Positions 33,983 through 42,072 of a stretch of 45,012 nt of DNA are shown here, in pieces (within the stretch, counting starts at the first letter, position 1; every line of letters begins with the position of its first letter). The stretch lies in contig CAZYVH010000016.1 of NCBI GenBank assembly GCA_964650905.1, forward strand, positions 1 to 45,012. The letters are read 5' to 3'. The position numbers and the translations under genes are program-made. Source of the stretch: SZUA-36 sp964650905 (GTDB lineage Bacteria; Pseudomonadota; Gammaproteobacteria; Xanthomonadales; SZUA-36). The notes under the pieces were generated by a model. That model searched no databases. It saw only the letters and a list, made by a program, of their open reading frames with translations, and was not told the DNA's origin.

Positions 33983-35107
33983 ATGATTTCAGAAACAAAT
34001 ACTCTATCAAACTCGGATATTGATGATGTCATAGCAATCAATCGACTTGCCAAATCCTGCAATCTGGTTGAAGAACTGGAGACCAGACTCCTTCCGGAGA
34101 TCGCCCGTTCGTTTGGTTTGTCTGTTTGTCACTTAAGTCTTAATCCATCGCGAAAAGATGATTTACCTTACAGAGTAGCTTTCCACGGCATAAATCAGAA
34201 TTATCAAAATATTTATCGCAAGAGATTTAGCAAAAAAAACCCGTTTACATCATGGATCCAGAATCGAGATGGTAACTGGCCTGGTCTGGTACCGACAGAG
34301 GCGGAAATTCTTAAAAGTCGGAGCTATCGTCGCAGTGAATATTATAAAGAATATCACCGGCCACTTAATATGCATCAGACGATGTCAATCATGCTGAAAT
34401 TTGACCATCATGCCACGGCACGGGTGGGGTTATGGCGATCGGATCGAGGCAAGGCTTTCGATACACAGGATAAATTGAAAGCTGAACTTATAGCTCCTTC
34501 ACTATCCAGCGCATTTCATCGGGCAAATAAAAAGCAGTATATGAGTGATTTCAAATGGCTGTTGGAAACAGTCGGGCCAGAGAACATAGTCAACGGCATA
34601 GCACTGCTCAATGAGAATTTTGAAATTGTTTTTTCCAACGTCGCTGCACGCAATCTGATCCATGCGTTTTATAAACACCGGGATGGTATTAAGACAAATA
34701 TGGACAATCCAAAACTTCCTGCAGCACTGGAAGATTTATGCTCTTCTGCGTTGAATCGAGAAGGCCGGGTGGGTATCTCACACACCATGCAACCTTATAG
34801 AAAGGCAAATCTTGTTAAAATTGACATCATACCCATGCCAAAAGACCTGACGACCTGTTATTTGCTTCGTTTGGTGCCGGATGCATCAATGATGAACAAG
34901 GCGAATGTGTTACAGGATATTGGATTGAGTCCTCGGGAAATTGATGTTGTGAACGCCATTACCCTAGGACTCAAAAACCGTGAAGCTGCTGACCGGCTTT
35001 GCATTAGCTCTTTTACAGTTCAGGACCATCTGAAGTCGATATATAAAAAGCTGGACGTCAATAATCGAACCGGTTTGATACACTACCTGCATCAGTATCT
35101 GCACTGA
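33983..35107 (+). CDS. LuxR-type transcriptional regulator
   Basis: A 374-residue regulator with a C-terminal LuxR HTH at about 315-370: LSPREIDVVNAITLGLKNRE, then SSFTVQDHLKSIYKKLDVNNR. The HTH carries the family's usual Glu in PRE and the TVxxHLxxIYxKL recognition helix. Residues 205-300 look PAS-like (GIALLNENFEIVFSNVAARNLI). The N-terminal 190 residues have no phosphoacceptor receiver or autoinducer-binding motif that I recognise, so a small-molecule sensor role is inferred. It lies between promoters B and C, and the shared operator sits near -43 in the island promoters, as expected for a LuxR-type activator. It is the best candidate to bind the five sites. Confidence 0.92.
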   Translation: MISETNTLSNSDIDDVIAINRLAKSCNLVEELETRLLPEIARSFGLSVCHLSLNPSRKDDLPYRVAFHGINQNYQNIYRKRFSKKNPFTSWIQNRDGNWPGLVPTEAEILKSRSYRRSEYYKEYHRPLNMHQTMSIMLKFDHHATARVGLWRSDRGKAFDTQDKLKAELIAPSLSSAFHRANKKQYMSDFKWLLETVGPENIVNGIALLNENFEIVFSNVAARNLIHAFYKHRDGIKTNMDNPKLPAALEDLCSSALNREGRVGISHTMQPYRKANLVKIDIIPMPKDLTTCYLLRLVPDASMMNKANVLQDIGLSPREIDVVNAITLGLKNREAADRLCISSFTVQDHLKSIYKKLDVNNRTGLIHYLHQYLH

Positions 35108-35224
35108 TTAACCAGTTATTCCTGCTTGGGAAAACCAGTACTATCTGGTCACACAAAATGAGAACGCAATAATCGACTGAGCCCTGCCGTACTTCGGTAT
35201 TACCTTTGAGCAATTCAGAAACAA

Positions 35225-35270
35225 TTCCCATATTTGAGGGATATCAGCCCTGAGATCTGTCTGTTATTCT
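35225..35270 (+). promoter_or_regulatory. island promoter C: operator and -10 for the FAD-reductase/flavocytochrome genes
   Basis: TTCCCATATTTGAGGGATA (35225-35243) fits the shared operator. TATTCT at 35265-35270 begins 23 bp after GGGA. The start codon of the FAD reductase is 142 bp further on. The whole stretch has a degenerate duplicate at promoter D. Confidence 0.75.
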
Positions 35271-35411
35271 TCACGCTAATGCACCATTCGCTGCATGTGA
35301 TGTCCACGATAATCTGTCGAGGGTAGTTATTTGCGAAACAGAATGTCAGTTTTCATGTCCGCTTTTTTCTTTCGGGAAATGTCTTGGTAAAGGATCTGGG
35401 ACGGGAATGAG

Positions 35412-36530
35412 ATGAAAGAGTCACAAATTTTTGATGTCATCGTGGCTGGCGGTGGACCCGGCGGTGCATTGGCCGCGAAGCGGTGCGCTGAAAACGGATT
35501 GAACACTCTAATAATTGAAAGGAGACAGCTTCCCCGTGACAAGGTGTGCTCGGGACTGGTCATGGGGAAGTGGGCAGTCCAGAGTATAGAACAGGAGTTC
35601 GGCAGTATTCCCCCGTCCGCTTTCGCGGATCCCCCTTTGCTTTCAGGCCATCGGTTTTATGTGGGCACGGCGAAACCAGAAGAAATGAAATGGCCCTGCA
35701 GTCTTTCATGGCGAAGGGAACTGGATTTCTGGATGGTGCAGGAGGCCGTAAAGAGCGGCGCTAGTTTGAAGGATGGCGTTCGTGTTAAACGCATAGAATC
35801 GGAAAAAGACGGGTGCCGGGTTGTCGTTCAAAGAAAAGGAAAAACAAAAAACCTGCATGCACGATTCGTCGTCGGCGCCGACGGTGCAGTATCTCAGGTC
35901 CGCAAATCCATATTTCCCGAACTGAAGGTTCGCTATTCAAGCCCAATGCGGGAATGCTACCAGGGTGCACTGGATCTTGAAAAAGATATCTTCCATTGGT
36001 TTTTCCCGAAAAATCATCCAAGGCCCCGGTTTAATGTGAATCATAAAGATGATGTATTTATGATCGAGGGTTCCGGCCTTCCAGTACTCCAAAACGAAAT
36101 CGGGGAGATCCTTTCTGCCTATGGGTTCGACCCTGCTAGTAGACCCATACGGAAGGACGGCTGTGCCATCCCGATATTGCACGAGCCGCTTCTGTCTGGA
36201 CAATTCAGGCCCGCCCTCAAGAATGTTCTGTTGGTCGGCGATGCAGGAGGACTCATTCTGCCTATTACACATGAAGGATTGGGCTCCGCCCTCAAGAGTG
36301 GTATTTTGGCGGCTGAGGCCATTGTTGACAGTTTCGACAACGTGACAGCGGCTGCATCTTCATATCTCAAAAGCCTTGAACCAATTTTGGAAGCAATAAG
36401 GAAACTCTGCAAGGTTCAAGATGAACTCAATGCTGTAGCGAGTGGTAGTGCAGACAACTTGGCGCAGAAACTGAGGGACGCTTACAGGGAAACTCTGATC
36501 ATTCAAGAACCTTGGGAAACATCACATTGA
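35412..36530 (+). CDS. FAD-dependent oxidoreductase, geranylgeranyl-reductase family
   Basis: A 372-residue flavoprotein. It has the N-terminal dinucleotide loop VIVAGGGPGGALAAKRCAENG (about 7-27), a GADGAVSQVRK motif near 157 and the second FAD contact VLLVGDAGGLILPITHEGLGSAL (about 273-295). This is the geranylgeranyl-reductase/PHBH-like fold; members reduce isoprenoid double bonds or hydroxylate or reduce hydrophobic rings. It is the first gene after promoter C, with the cytochrome gene 25 bp downstream. It is also duplicated as a stump behind promoter D, so it belonged to the core of this regulon. Substrate unknown. Confidence 0.88.
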   Translation: MKESQIFDVIVAGGGPGGALAAKRCAENGLNTLIIERRQLPRDKVCSGLVMGKWAVQSIEQEFGSIPPSAFADPPLLSGHRFYVGTAKPEEMKWPCSLSWRRELDFWMVQEAVKSGASLKDGVRVKRIESEKDGCRVVVQRKGKTKNLHARFVVGADGAVSQVRKSIFPELKVRYSSPMRECYQGALDLEKDIFHWFFPKNHPRPRFNVNHKDDVFMIEGSGLPVLQNEIGEILSAYGFDPASRPIRKDGCAIPILHEPLLSGQFRPALKNVLLVGDAGGLILPITHEGLGSALKSGILAAEAIVDSFDNVTAAASSYLKSLEPILEAIRKLCKVQDELNAVASGSADNLAQKLRDAYRETLIIQEPWETSH

Positions 36531-36555
36531 CCCGTCATTGCGAAGGGAAACGATA

Positions 36556-37005
36556 ATGCGACATTGTAAAGTGGCCTTCGGCATCGGCGTACTCATGTTG
36601 AGTATGTTCAGTACGACTGTGATCAGCGCGACAGAAAGCAATGCCGAAATTGTGGTCCCGGTTCCCGAGGGCCTCATTCGACATGAGGCGAATGACCCGC
36701 CCAACCTTGTGGGCAAAAACCTCAAGGAGCCGCAGGCGTTGGCCGCCGGCCAGTACGAGAGCCCCCAGCAGATGTACCAGACGTCGTGCGCCCAATGCCA
36801 TGAAATCGGGGTGGGGGCAGCGCGCACACTTCTCGGTCGTTCTCTTGGTGTGAATTACATCATGTTCTGGATGCGCAACGGGCGTGGAGGCGGAGGCATG
36901 CCGACCTTCAAGCCGACGGATTACTCGGACTCCGACGTTCAGCAACTCGCCAAGTGGATAGTGGAACAACCCAAACTTGCTGAGCTGCAAGGAGGTGCCC
37001 AATAA
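36556..37005 (+). CDS. c-type cytochrome, probable electron acceptor of the flavoprotein (PchC/EhyA-like)
   Basis: A 149-residue exported monohaem cytochrome c. The signal peptide covers about 1-25, the haem motif CAQCH is at 78-82, and Met115 in GGGGMPTF is the likely sixth ligand. The order cytochrome - unknown protein - flavoprotein is like p-cresol methylhydroxylase and eugenol hydroxylase loci, where the small cytochrome takes electrons from the FAD subunit in the periplasm. A TTG-type extension to 36538 is open, but the ATG at 36556 has GAAGGGAAA before it. From here to 40125 the base composition is clearly more GC-rich than in the flanking genes, a sign of separate origin. Confidence 0.9.
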   Translation: MRHCKVAFGIGVLMLSMFSTTVISATESNAEIVVPVPEGLIRHEANDPPNLVGKNLKEPQALAAGQYESPQQMYQTSCAQCHEIGVGAARTLLGRSLGVNYIMFWMRNGRGGGGMPTFKPTDYSDSDVQQLAKWIVEQPKLAELQGGAQ

Positions 37006-37739
37006 ACATCAACCGCCGAGAGTTTCTCGCCTCGTCGATCGTAATCGGATCGGCCGCCGTGCTGGCTCCGATGATGAAGAGTCCCTCTACTTGGTTTAGG
37101 GCCTCTCATACGGCACCCGCACCCGTTTCCGTGATCCAGATCTTGCGCTCCGCGCAGGCGGAGCCCGAGGCGTTCGAAAAAGGCGTTCGTGCTTACTTGC
37201 AGACCAGCGGCATGGATCCAGCTCAGGTCGATGTGCGAACGCCCCCCGCCATACTTGACTTCGTGGAATGGCAAAACCTCGTGTCCCCGGTGGAGGGTGT
37301 GGTGTTCGTCGGGATGGTGTCGGAAGCCGACTTCATCCTGGTAAACGAGTGCATTCGTGAAAAGGGACTCCGCCTCCTGTGTCGCGGTACTCACGTGGTT
37401 GGCGACGCGGCTCACTCCCGCCATGCTTTCACGACCACCGCTTCCAGTGCTGGTATCGGAGCGGCCTTCGACCAGTCGCTGAAGCAGCCCTACCAGCATG
37501 CGTACGTCCAAGAGGTAGCCATGCATAAGGCGGCATTCCCGTTTCCGGCTGCCTGTAGAATAGAAACTCCGGACGGGAACTGGTCGGAGTTGCTGGGACA
37601 TGCGCTCGGTCAGGTAGCCCTCGGCCATTGGGAGCCATCCGCAATATCGAACCACATCCACATCGGTGACGCTTTCACCTCCGTCAATGTTGGTTACGCA
37701 TCGTTCGTGATCGGCGTTCAACGTCGAGCACCAGCCTAG
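37002..37739 (+). CDS. Tat-exported protein of unknown function with probable ATA start
   Basis: A 245-residue protein whose N-terminus reads NINRREFLASSIVIGSAAVL, a twin-arginine signal. No ATG, GTG or TTG lies at a suitable place. The ATA at 37002 has GGAGG exactly 6 bp before it and overlaps the cytochrome's TAA (AATAA), so an ATA start is the best fit; the first ATG (37059) would remove the signal. The mature part (for example DFVEWQNLVSPVEGVVFVGMVSEADF, CRGTHVVGDAAHSRH) matches no family I know. It sits between the cytochrome and flavoprotein genes, so it may help assembly or export of that complex, since the flavoprotein has no signal of its own. This last point is inference. Confidence 0.72.
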   Translation: MNINRREFLASSIVIGSAAVLAPMMKSPSTWFRASHTAPAPVSVIQILRSAQAEPEAFEKGVRAYLQTSGMDPAQVDVRTPPAILDFVEWQNLVSPVEGVVFVGMVSEADFILVNECIREKGLRLLCRGTHVVGDAAHSRHAFTTTASSAGIGAAFDQSLKQPYQHAYVQEVAMHKAAFPFPAACRIETPDGNWSELLGHALGQVALGHWEPSAISNHIHIGDAFTSVNVGYASFVIGVQRRAPA

Positions 37740-37784
37740 TCGCGTCGAGCCCGGCTTTATAGCATAACCCATATAGGATAGCCC

Positions 37785-39323
37785 ATGAACCTAAAACCCA
37801 CTTTCCCCAAGGGCATCTCGAAGGCGGTTTTCACCCAAGCCATCTCCAAGTACCGCAGCATCTTAGGCGACGAGCACGTGATCGTTGACCTTGAGCGCCT
37901 GGCCCCGTACACCAAGATCATGCTGGCCGTCCCGAAAGCGCAGCACCAACCGTCGGGCGCACTGATCATCGAAAGTGTCGAGCAGATTCAGAAAGTACTC
38001 GAGGTCTGCAACAAGCACAAGATTCCCATCTGGCCAATCTCAACGGGTCGCAACTTCGGCTATGGATCGGCCGCTCCCGCGACGGCGGGCCAACTCGTAC
38101 TGGATATGCGTAAGATGAACAAGATCATCGACGTGGACCCCGAGTTGGGCACCGCGCTGGTTGAGCCGGGCGTCACCTACTTGCAGCTCAGCGAGTACCT
38201 CAAAGCCAACAACCTACCCTACTGGACAAGTTTTCCGTCCTCGGGCGTTATCGCGGGCCCGATGGGCAACATCCTCGATCGCGGCGCTGGCTACAACCGC
38301 TACGGCGAACATGCCGCTAACTTCTGCGGCATGGAGGTCGTGCTGGCCGACGGCACGATGCTGCGTACTGGCATGGGAGGCATCGAGGGCACCACCGCTT
38401 GGCAGGCCTACCGCTGGGGCCTAGGCCCCTGGGTGGACGGCCTCTTCCTACAATCGAACTTCGGCATCGTGACGAAGATCGGCGTCTGGCTCATGAAGCG
38501 CCCACCGGCCGACTTGTTCTTCATGGTAGCCTACCCCGATCTGGAGACTGCGAGCCTCGGGATCGAAACGATGCGGGACCTGCGCCTCGACAACGTCCTG
38601 GAAACGGGCGTCGTTGGCCATACCACCTACATGCTCGCCACCATCATTCGTCGTTCCGATATCTACCAGGGAAAAGGTGCGATTCCCAAGGACGTTCTCG
38701 CCAAATACCTGGTCGATCACAACATGCCTCCGTTCGCTACCTTGAGCACGCTTTACGGTACCGAGGAGCAGATTGCCGTCAACTTTAAGATCGTCAAACA
38801 GGCCTTCGAGAAGATCGGAGGTACCGTTATCTCTTCGGGTGACGCCCTTAAAGCCCCTGGTGTGGAGTACTGGCATCAGAACATGACCGGCAAGCCCAAT
38901 TCACACGAGTTCGGGATCTTCAATTTCCGTGGCGGCGGCGGTACGATGTGGTTCTCCCCGGTCGTGCCAGCCCGCGGTCGGGAGGCCATCAAGGTCTTCA
39001 CACTAATCGACAGTATTTTCCGGAAGCACGGTTTCGACATAGCCGGCGGTTTCATTGTGTATGGCCGTCATCTTGACCTGGTCGTCGACTTGCTCTTCGA
39101 TCGCACCAACCTCGAGGAGACCAAGCGCGCGTACGACTGCTTCGAGGAGTGCTTGGAGACCTGCACGCGCGAAGGCTACGGAGTGTACCGGGCCAACACG
39201 GCGTTTATGGAGCCTGCCATCAATGCCTACGGACCAGCTCAGAAGGCGTTGAACAAGCGATTGAAGAAGGCGCTTGACCCCAACGGCATCATCGCACCGG
39301 GTAAGTCCGGTATCTACGTGTAA
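37785..39323 (+). CDS. VAO/p-cresol-methylhydroxylase-type FAD flavoprotein
   Basis: A 512-residue flavoprotein of the vanillyl-alcohol oxidase/4-cresol dehydrogenase family. The FAD domain has ISTGRNFGYGSAAP and ALVEPGVTYLQLSEYL, then FPSSGVIAGPMGNILDRGAG. The C-terminal GYGVYRANTAFM (464-475) carries the Tyr-Arg pair (468-469) that contacts the phenolate in known members, and the end is DPNGIIAPGKSGIY. The family oxidises para-substituted phenols at the benzylic carbon through a quinone methide, passing electrons to a cytochrome c, which is encoded two genes upstream. This points to a 4-alkylphenol-like substrate, but the exact one is unknown. The covalent FAD tyrosine or histidine was not located with certainty. 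No signal peptide. Confidence 0.9.
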   Translation: MNLKPTFPKGISKAVFTQAISKYRSILGDEHVIVDLERLAPYTKIMLAVPKAQHQPSGALIIESVEQIQKVLEVCNKHKIPIWPISTGRNFGYGSAAPATAGQLVLDMRKMNKIIDVDPELGTALVEPGVTYLQLSEYLKANNLPYWTSFPSSGVIAGPMGNILDRGAGYNRYGEHAANFCGMEVVLADGTMLRTGMGGIEGTTAWQAYRWGLGPWVDGLFLQSNFGIVTKIGVWLMKRPPADLFFMVAYPDLETASLGIETMRDLRLDNVLETGVVGHTTYMLATIIRRSDIYQGKGAIPKDVLAKYLVDHNMPPFATLSTLYGTEEQIAVNFKIVKQAFEKIGGTVISSGDALKAPGVEYWHQNMTGKPNSHEFGIFNFRGGGGTMWFSPVVPARGREAIKVFTLIDSIFRKHGFDIAGGFIVYGRHLDLVVDLLFDRTNLEETKRAYDCFEECLETCTREGYGVYRANTAFMEPAINAYGPAQKALNKRLKKALDPNGIIAPGKSGIYV

Positions 39324-39336
39324 AGGGATTTTCCTC

Positions 39337-40125
39337 ATGCAGATCAATATGCTCAACTTCGAGGACAAGGTGATCCTCATCACCGGGGCCGCCACCGGCA
39401 TCGGCCGCGCCACGGCATTGGCTTTCGCAGATCGTGGCGCAACCTTCGTCATCGGAGATGTAAACGAGGCTCAGGCTCGGGAGACGGTCGAACTCGTGAA
39501 GGCAAAGGGCAGCAAGGCGCTCTTCGTGAAAACGGACGTGAGCAAGGAAGCGAACGTGGCCGCGCTGGTCGAGTCGGCCATCAGCGCGTACGGGCGCGTA
39601 GACTGCGCCTTCAATAACGCAGGCATCTCCACCATGCCAGTTCTCCTTCACGAGATGGACGAGGAGATCTTCAACCGGGTGATCGCAGTCAACCTTAAGG
39701 GTGTCTTCTTCTGCCTCAAGCATGAGCTAAAGCACATGGTGAAAGTGGGCAAGGGGGCAATCGTGAATACCACCTCGGTCGCCGGTATGATCCCCGAGTC
39801 GGGCATGGCCAATTACGTGGCGGCCAAGCACGGGGTGATCGGCCTGACCAAGACGGTGGGGCTCGACTACGCCGCACGGGGAGTTCGCATCAATGCTGTG
39901 GCACCCGGGTGGGTGGAGACACCAATGACCCAAGCCATCGAGGACATTCCGGGCCTCCGTCAGTTCCTGAGCGACGGATCTCCCATGCACCGCGCCGCGC
40001 AACCCGAAGAGATCGCCGGCACCGTGCTTTTCCTGTGCTCGGACGCAGCGTCCTACGTCACCGGCCAAACTTTCATAGTGGACGGGGGCCAGACCGTTCG
40101 CGGTCTCTTCCCCTACCTGCCCTAG
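39337..40125 (+). CDS. short-chain dehydrogenase/reductase (SDR)
   Basis: A 262-residue classical SDR. The cofactor loop TGAATGIG lies near residue 17, NNAG near 95, with the catalytic Ser in NTTSVAG and Tyr-Lys in YVAAK, and the PGWVETPM and DGGQTVRG motifs at the end. An acidic residue at the end of strand 2 (GDVNEAQ) suggests NAD preference. The frame extends back into the flavoprotein gene, but the ATG at 39337 with AAAGGGA before it is preferred. In 4-ethylphenol-type pathways an SDR oxidises the secondary alcohol made by the flavocytochrome; the same role is likely here. It ends the GC-rich block. Confidence 0.92.
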   Translation: MQINMLNFEDKVILITGAATGIGRATALAFADRGATFVIGDVNEAQARETVELVKAKGSKALFVKTDVSKEANVAALVESAISAYGRVDCAFNNAGISTMPVLLHEMDEEIFNRVIAVNLKGVFFCLKHELKHMVKVGKGAIVNTTSVAGMIPESGMANYVAAKHGVIGLTKTVGLDYAARGVRINAVAPGWVETPMTQAIEDIPGLRQFLSDGSPMHRAAQPEEIAGTVLFLCSDAASYVTGQTFIVDGGQTVRGLFPYLP

Positions 40126-40280
40126 AAATAGTGCATGACTACTTTAACCACCTCATACCCAGGCAGGTGTAGGCAGTACGCAGTAGCCGCCATAGCACGC
40201 GATGAAGCCCTTGCCGACGTTGGTGGGTCCGGGTAATGAAGAAGTTGTTGTACTCGTACAGCCAAGCACCGCTGGCGAGC

Positions 40281-40309
40281 TTCATGAACGCAGCTTTACT
40301 CGATATAAT
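40281..40309 (+). promoter_or_regulatory. sigma-70-like promoter before the B12 mutase genes
   Basis: TTCATG (40281-40286) and a perfect TATAAT (40304-40309) are 17 bp apart, 45 bp upstream of the mutase ATG. No TCCC-N8-GGGA operator is present, so the mutase pair may be expressed independently as well as from upstream. The stretch 40126-40280 has no clear gene; its minus strand contains a possible frameshifted scrap (EYNNFFITRT) that I cannot identify. Confidence 0.5.
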
Positions 40310-40353
40310 ACGGTGTGCCGAAGTAAGCGAAAAGTATGCAACGGAGAAAGAAA

Positions 40354-42072
40354 ATGTTCAAAAAAAAGATAATTGCACAGGTAAAATCGATGGTGGACAA
40401 GTGGTATGAAAGGGTGTCCGAAAGAGAAGATAAAAAGAAGATGGAGGTCAAGACGGCCGGCGGCATTCCGATAAAACCATTTTATACCTTACACGATATG
40501 GAAAACCATGATTTCAAGGAAATCAGCATTCCGGGAGAGTTCCCATACACCCGGGGCTTTCGAGATGTACCGTATTCTCTTGAAGGTTGGATGATGCGCC
40601 AGCCTGTGGCTTTGGGGCTGAGCAAAGATACCAGGGCCAGGATGGAGTATCTCGAAAAACTCGGTTGGCAATTATTTATCGGCCAGGACGAAAAAGACAA
40701 ACTTCATGTGCAAAATATCGCGCTCGATATCTGTTCTCAACAAGGTTACGATCCAGATGCGCCGGAAGCGCGGGGCAGGGTGGGGAAAGACGGTACCAGT
40801 CTTTCGAATATGTGGGATCTTGAAGAATTGTACGAAGGCAAGGATCTTACCAGGACGGAGGTATTTTTCGCAGCCCCCGATGGTCAGTTGCCATGCCTTG
40901 CGGCTTACCTTGTTTATGCGGAAAGACGAGGTATTCCGTGGGAGAAGCTGCGTCTTAAGGTCAGCAATCTCTGGTATCACTCATGGTACTGGGATGCAGC
41001 CGGGTATCCACCCAAACATGCATTTAAATTAGGTCCCGAGTGTATTTCATTTTTTCGTAAGCATGTACCGATTGCCCAGGTCGCCAGCATGACCGGATAT
41101 AGCCCCGGAGAGACCGGTGCCACACCGGCACAGGAAATCGCTTTTTCCCTGGCAACGGCAATATTTATTACCGAAGAATCTAAAAAGGCTGGACTCGATC
41201 CGGACGACTTTGTTCCGCATTACTACGGCCATGACCATACCAGTTTGGATTTGTTTGAAACTGTCTGCAAATTTAGAGCCAAGAGGAGAATGTGGGCCAA
41301 AATTTTCAGCGAACAGTTTGATTGTAAAAACCCTGAATCGCTCAGGCTCAGAAATTTTCCGCAAACAGCCGGGTCTTTGCTCCAACGCAATGAGCCGGAA
41401 AACAATATTATCCGCGTGGCCATTATGTCCATGGCGCAGGTGCTCGCGGGCGCAGATGGCGTGTGGTCCGCGTCTTATGACGAGTGTATGAACATACCGT
41501 CTCAGAAAGCGGCTCAGATTGCCCTCAGAACCGGACAGATCATTTTTTATGAAACCAATATCGCCAACACGATAGATCCCTTGGGCGGATCCTACTATGT
41601 GGAATCGCTGACCAACAAGATAGAGGAGGAGGCTTGGAAACTTTTGCATACCATCGAAGAAAAAGGAGGGTACTTGAAGTGCTGGGAATCCGGTTGGTTT
41701 CGAAGCCAGTTGGCCAGAGAGGCGAGAAAGTGGCAGGAATCCATCGACAAAAAGGAGAGAACCGTTGTCGGCGTCAACAGATTTGTTGTCGATGAAGAAG
41801 AAAAATTGGCCACGTTCAAGATTCGAAAGGGAACGGAAGAAGAAGCCATCGAACGAGTTCGAGCGTTCAGGGCGCAACGCGACAATGACAAGTCAGGGAA
41901 GGCATTGATCATATTACGGACAGCGCTCGAGGAAATGAAAGATAATTGGCCTCAATCATGCGGCAAATTAATGCCGGTAATGGTCGATGCGTTCAGGGCG
42001 GATTGTACGTTGGGAGAAACACAGGGGCTTATGAAAGAGGTATTAGGGTATGGTTACTATGAACAGCACTAA
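40354..42072 (+). CDS. coenzyme-B12 acyl-CoA mutase large subunit, divergent active site
   Basis: A 572-residue protein equal to the TIM-barrel part of methylmalonyl-CoA mutase: PYTRGFRDVPY (about 64-74), GYDPDAPEARGRVG (131-144), GYSPGETGAT (248-257), KNPESLRLRNFPQTAG (325-340), IDPLGGSYYVESLT (407-420) and GVNRFVV. The barrel is intact, but substrate contacts differ from methylmalonyl-CoA mutase: the RQY tyrosine (Tyr89) is Pro84, the MVRN arginine (Arg207) is not conserved, and GYHMQEAG reads GYSPGETG, so His244 is Ser250 while Tyr243 is kept. HTN before the DEA helix reads WSA. It should still make a 5'-deoxyadenosyl radical with its small subunit but on another substrate. AACGGAGAAAG precedes the ATG; 40336 is an alternative start. 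Confidence 0.9.
   Translation: MFKKKIIAQVKSMVDKWYERVSEREDKKKMEVKTAGGIPIKPFYTLHDMENHDFKEISIPGEFPYTRGFRDVPYSLEGWMMRQPVALGLSKDTRARMEYLEKLGWQLFIGQDEKDKLHVQNIALDICSQQGYDPDAPEARGRVGKDGTSLSNMWDLEELYEGKDLTRTEVFFAAPDGQLPCLAAYLVYAERRGIPWEKLRLKVSNLWYHSWYWDAAGYPPKHAFKLGPECISFFRKHVPIAQVASMTGYSPGETGATPAQEIAFSLATAIFITEESKKAGLDPDDFVPHYYGHDHTSLDLFETVCKFRAKRRMWAKIFSEQFDCKNPESLRLRNFPQTAGSLLQRNEPENNIIRVAIMSMAQVLAGADGVWSASYDECMNIPSQKAAQIALRTGQIIFYETNIANTIDPLGGSYYVESLTNKIEEEAWKLLHTIEEKGGYLKCWESGWFRSQLAREARKWQESIDKKERTVVGVNRFVVDEEEKLATFKIRKGTEEEAIERVRAFRAQRDNDKSGKALIILRTALEEMKDNWPQSCGKLMPVMVDAFRADCTLGETQGLMKEVLGYGYYEQH

Noticed and set aside
36939..37772. Long minus-strand open frame opposite the Tat-protein gene
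   Set aside because: The GC-rich coding strand explains it; the plus-strand frame has the Tat signal, operon spacing and overlap with the cytochrome stop.
40126..40280. Minus-strand peptide with EYNNFFITRT and, after a frame change, GKGFIACYGG
   Set aside because: It looks like a decayed gene end, but I cannot assign a family, so it is not called as a pseudogene.
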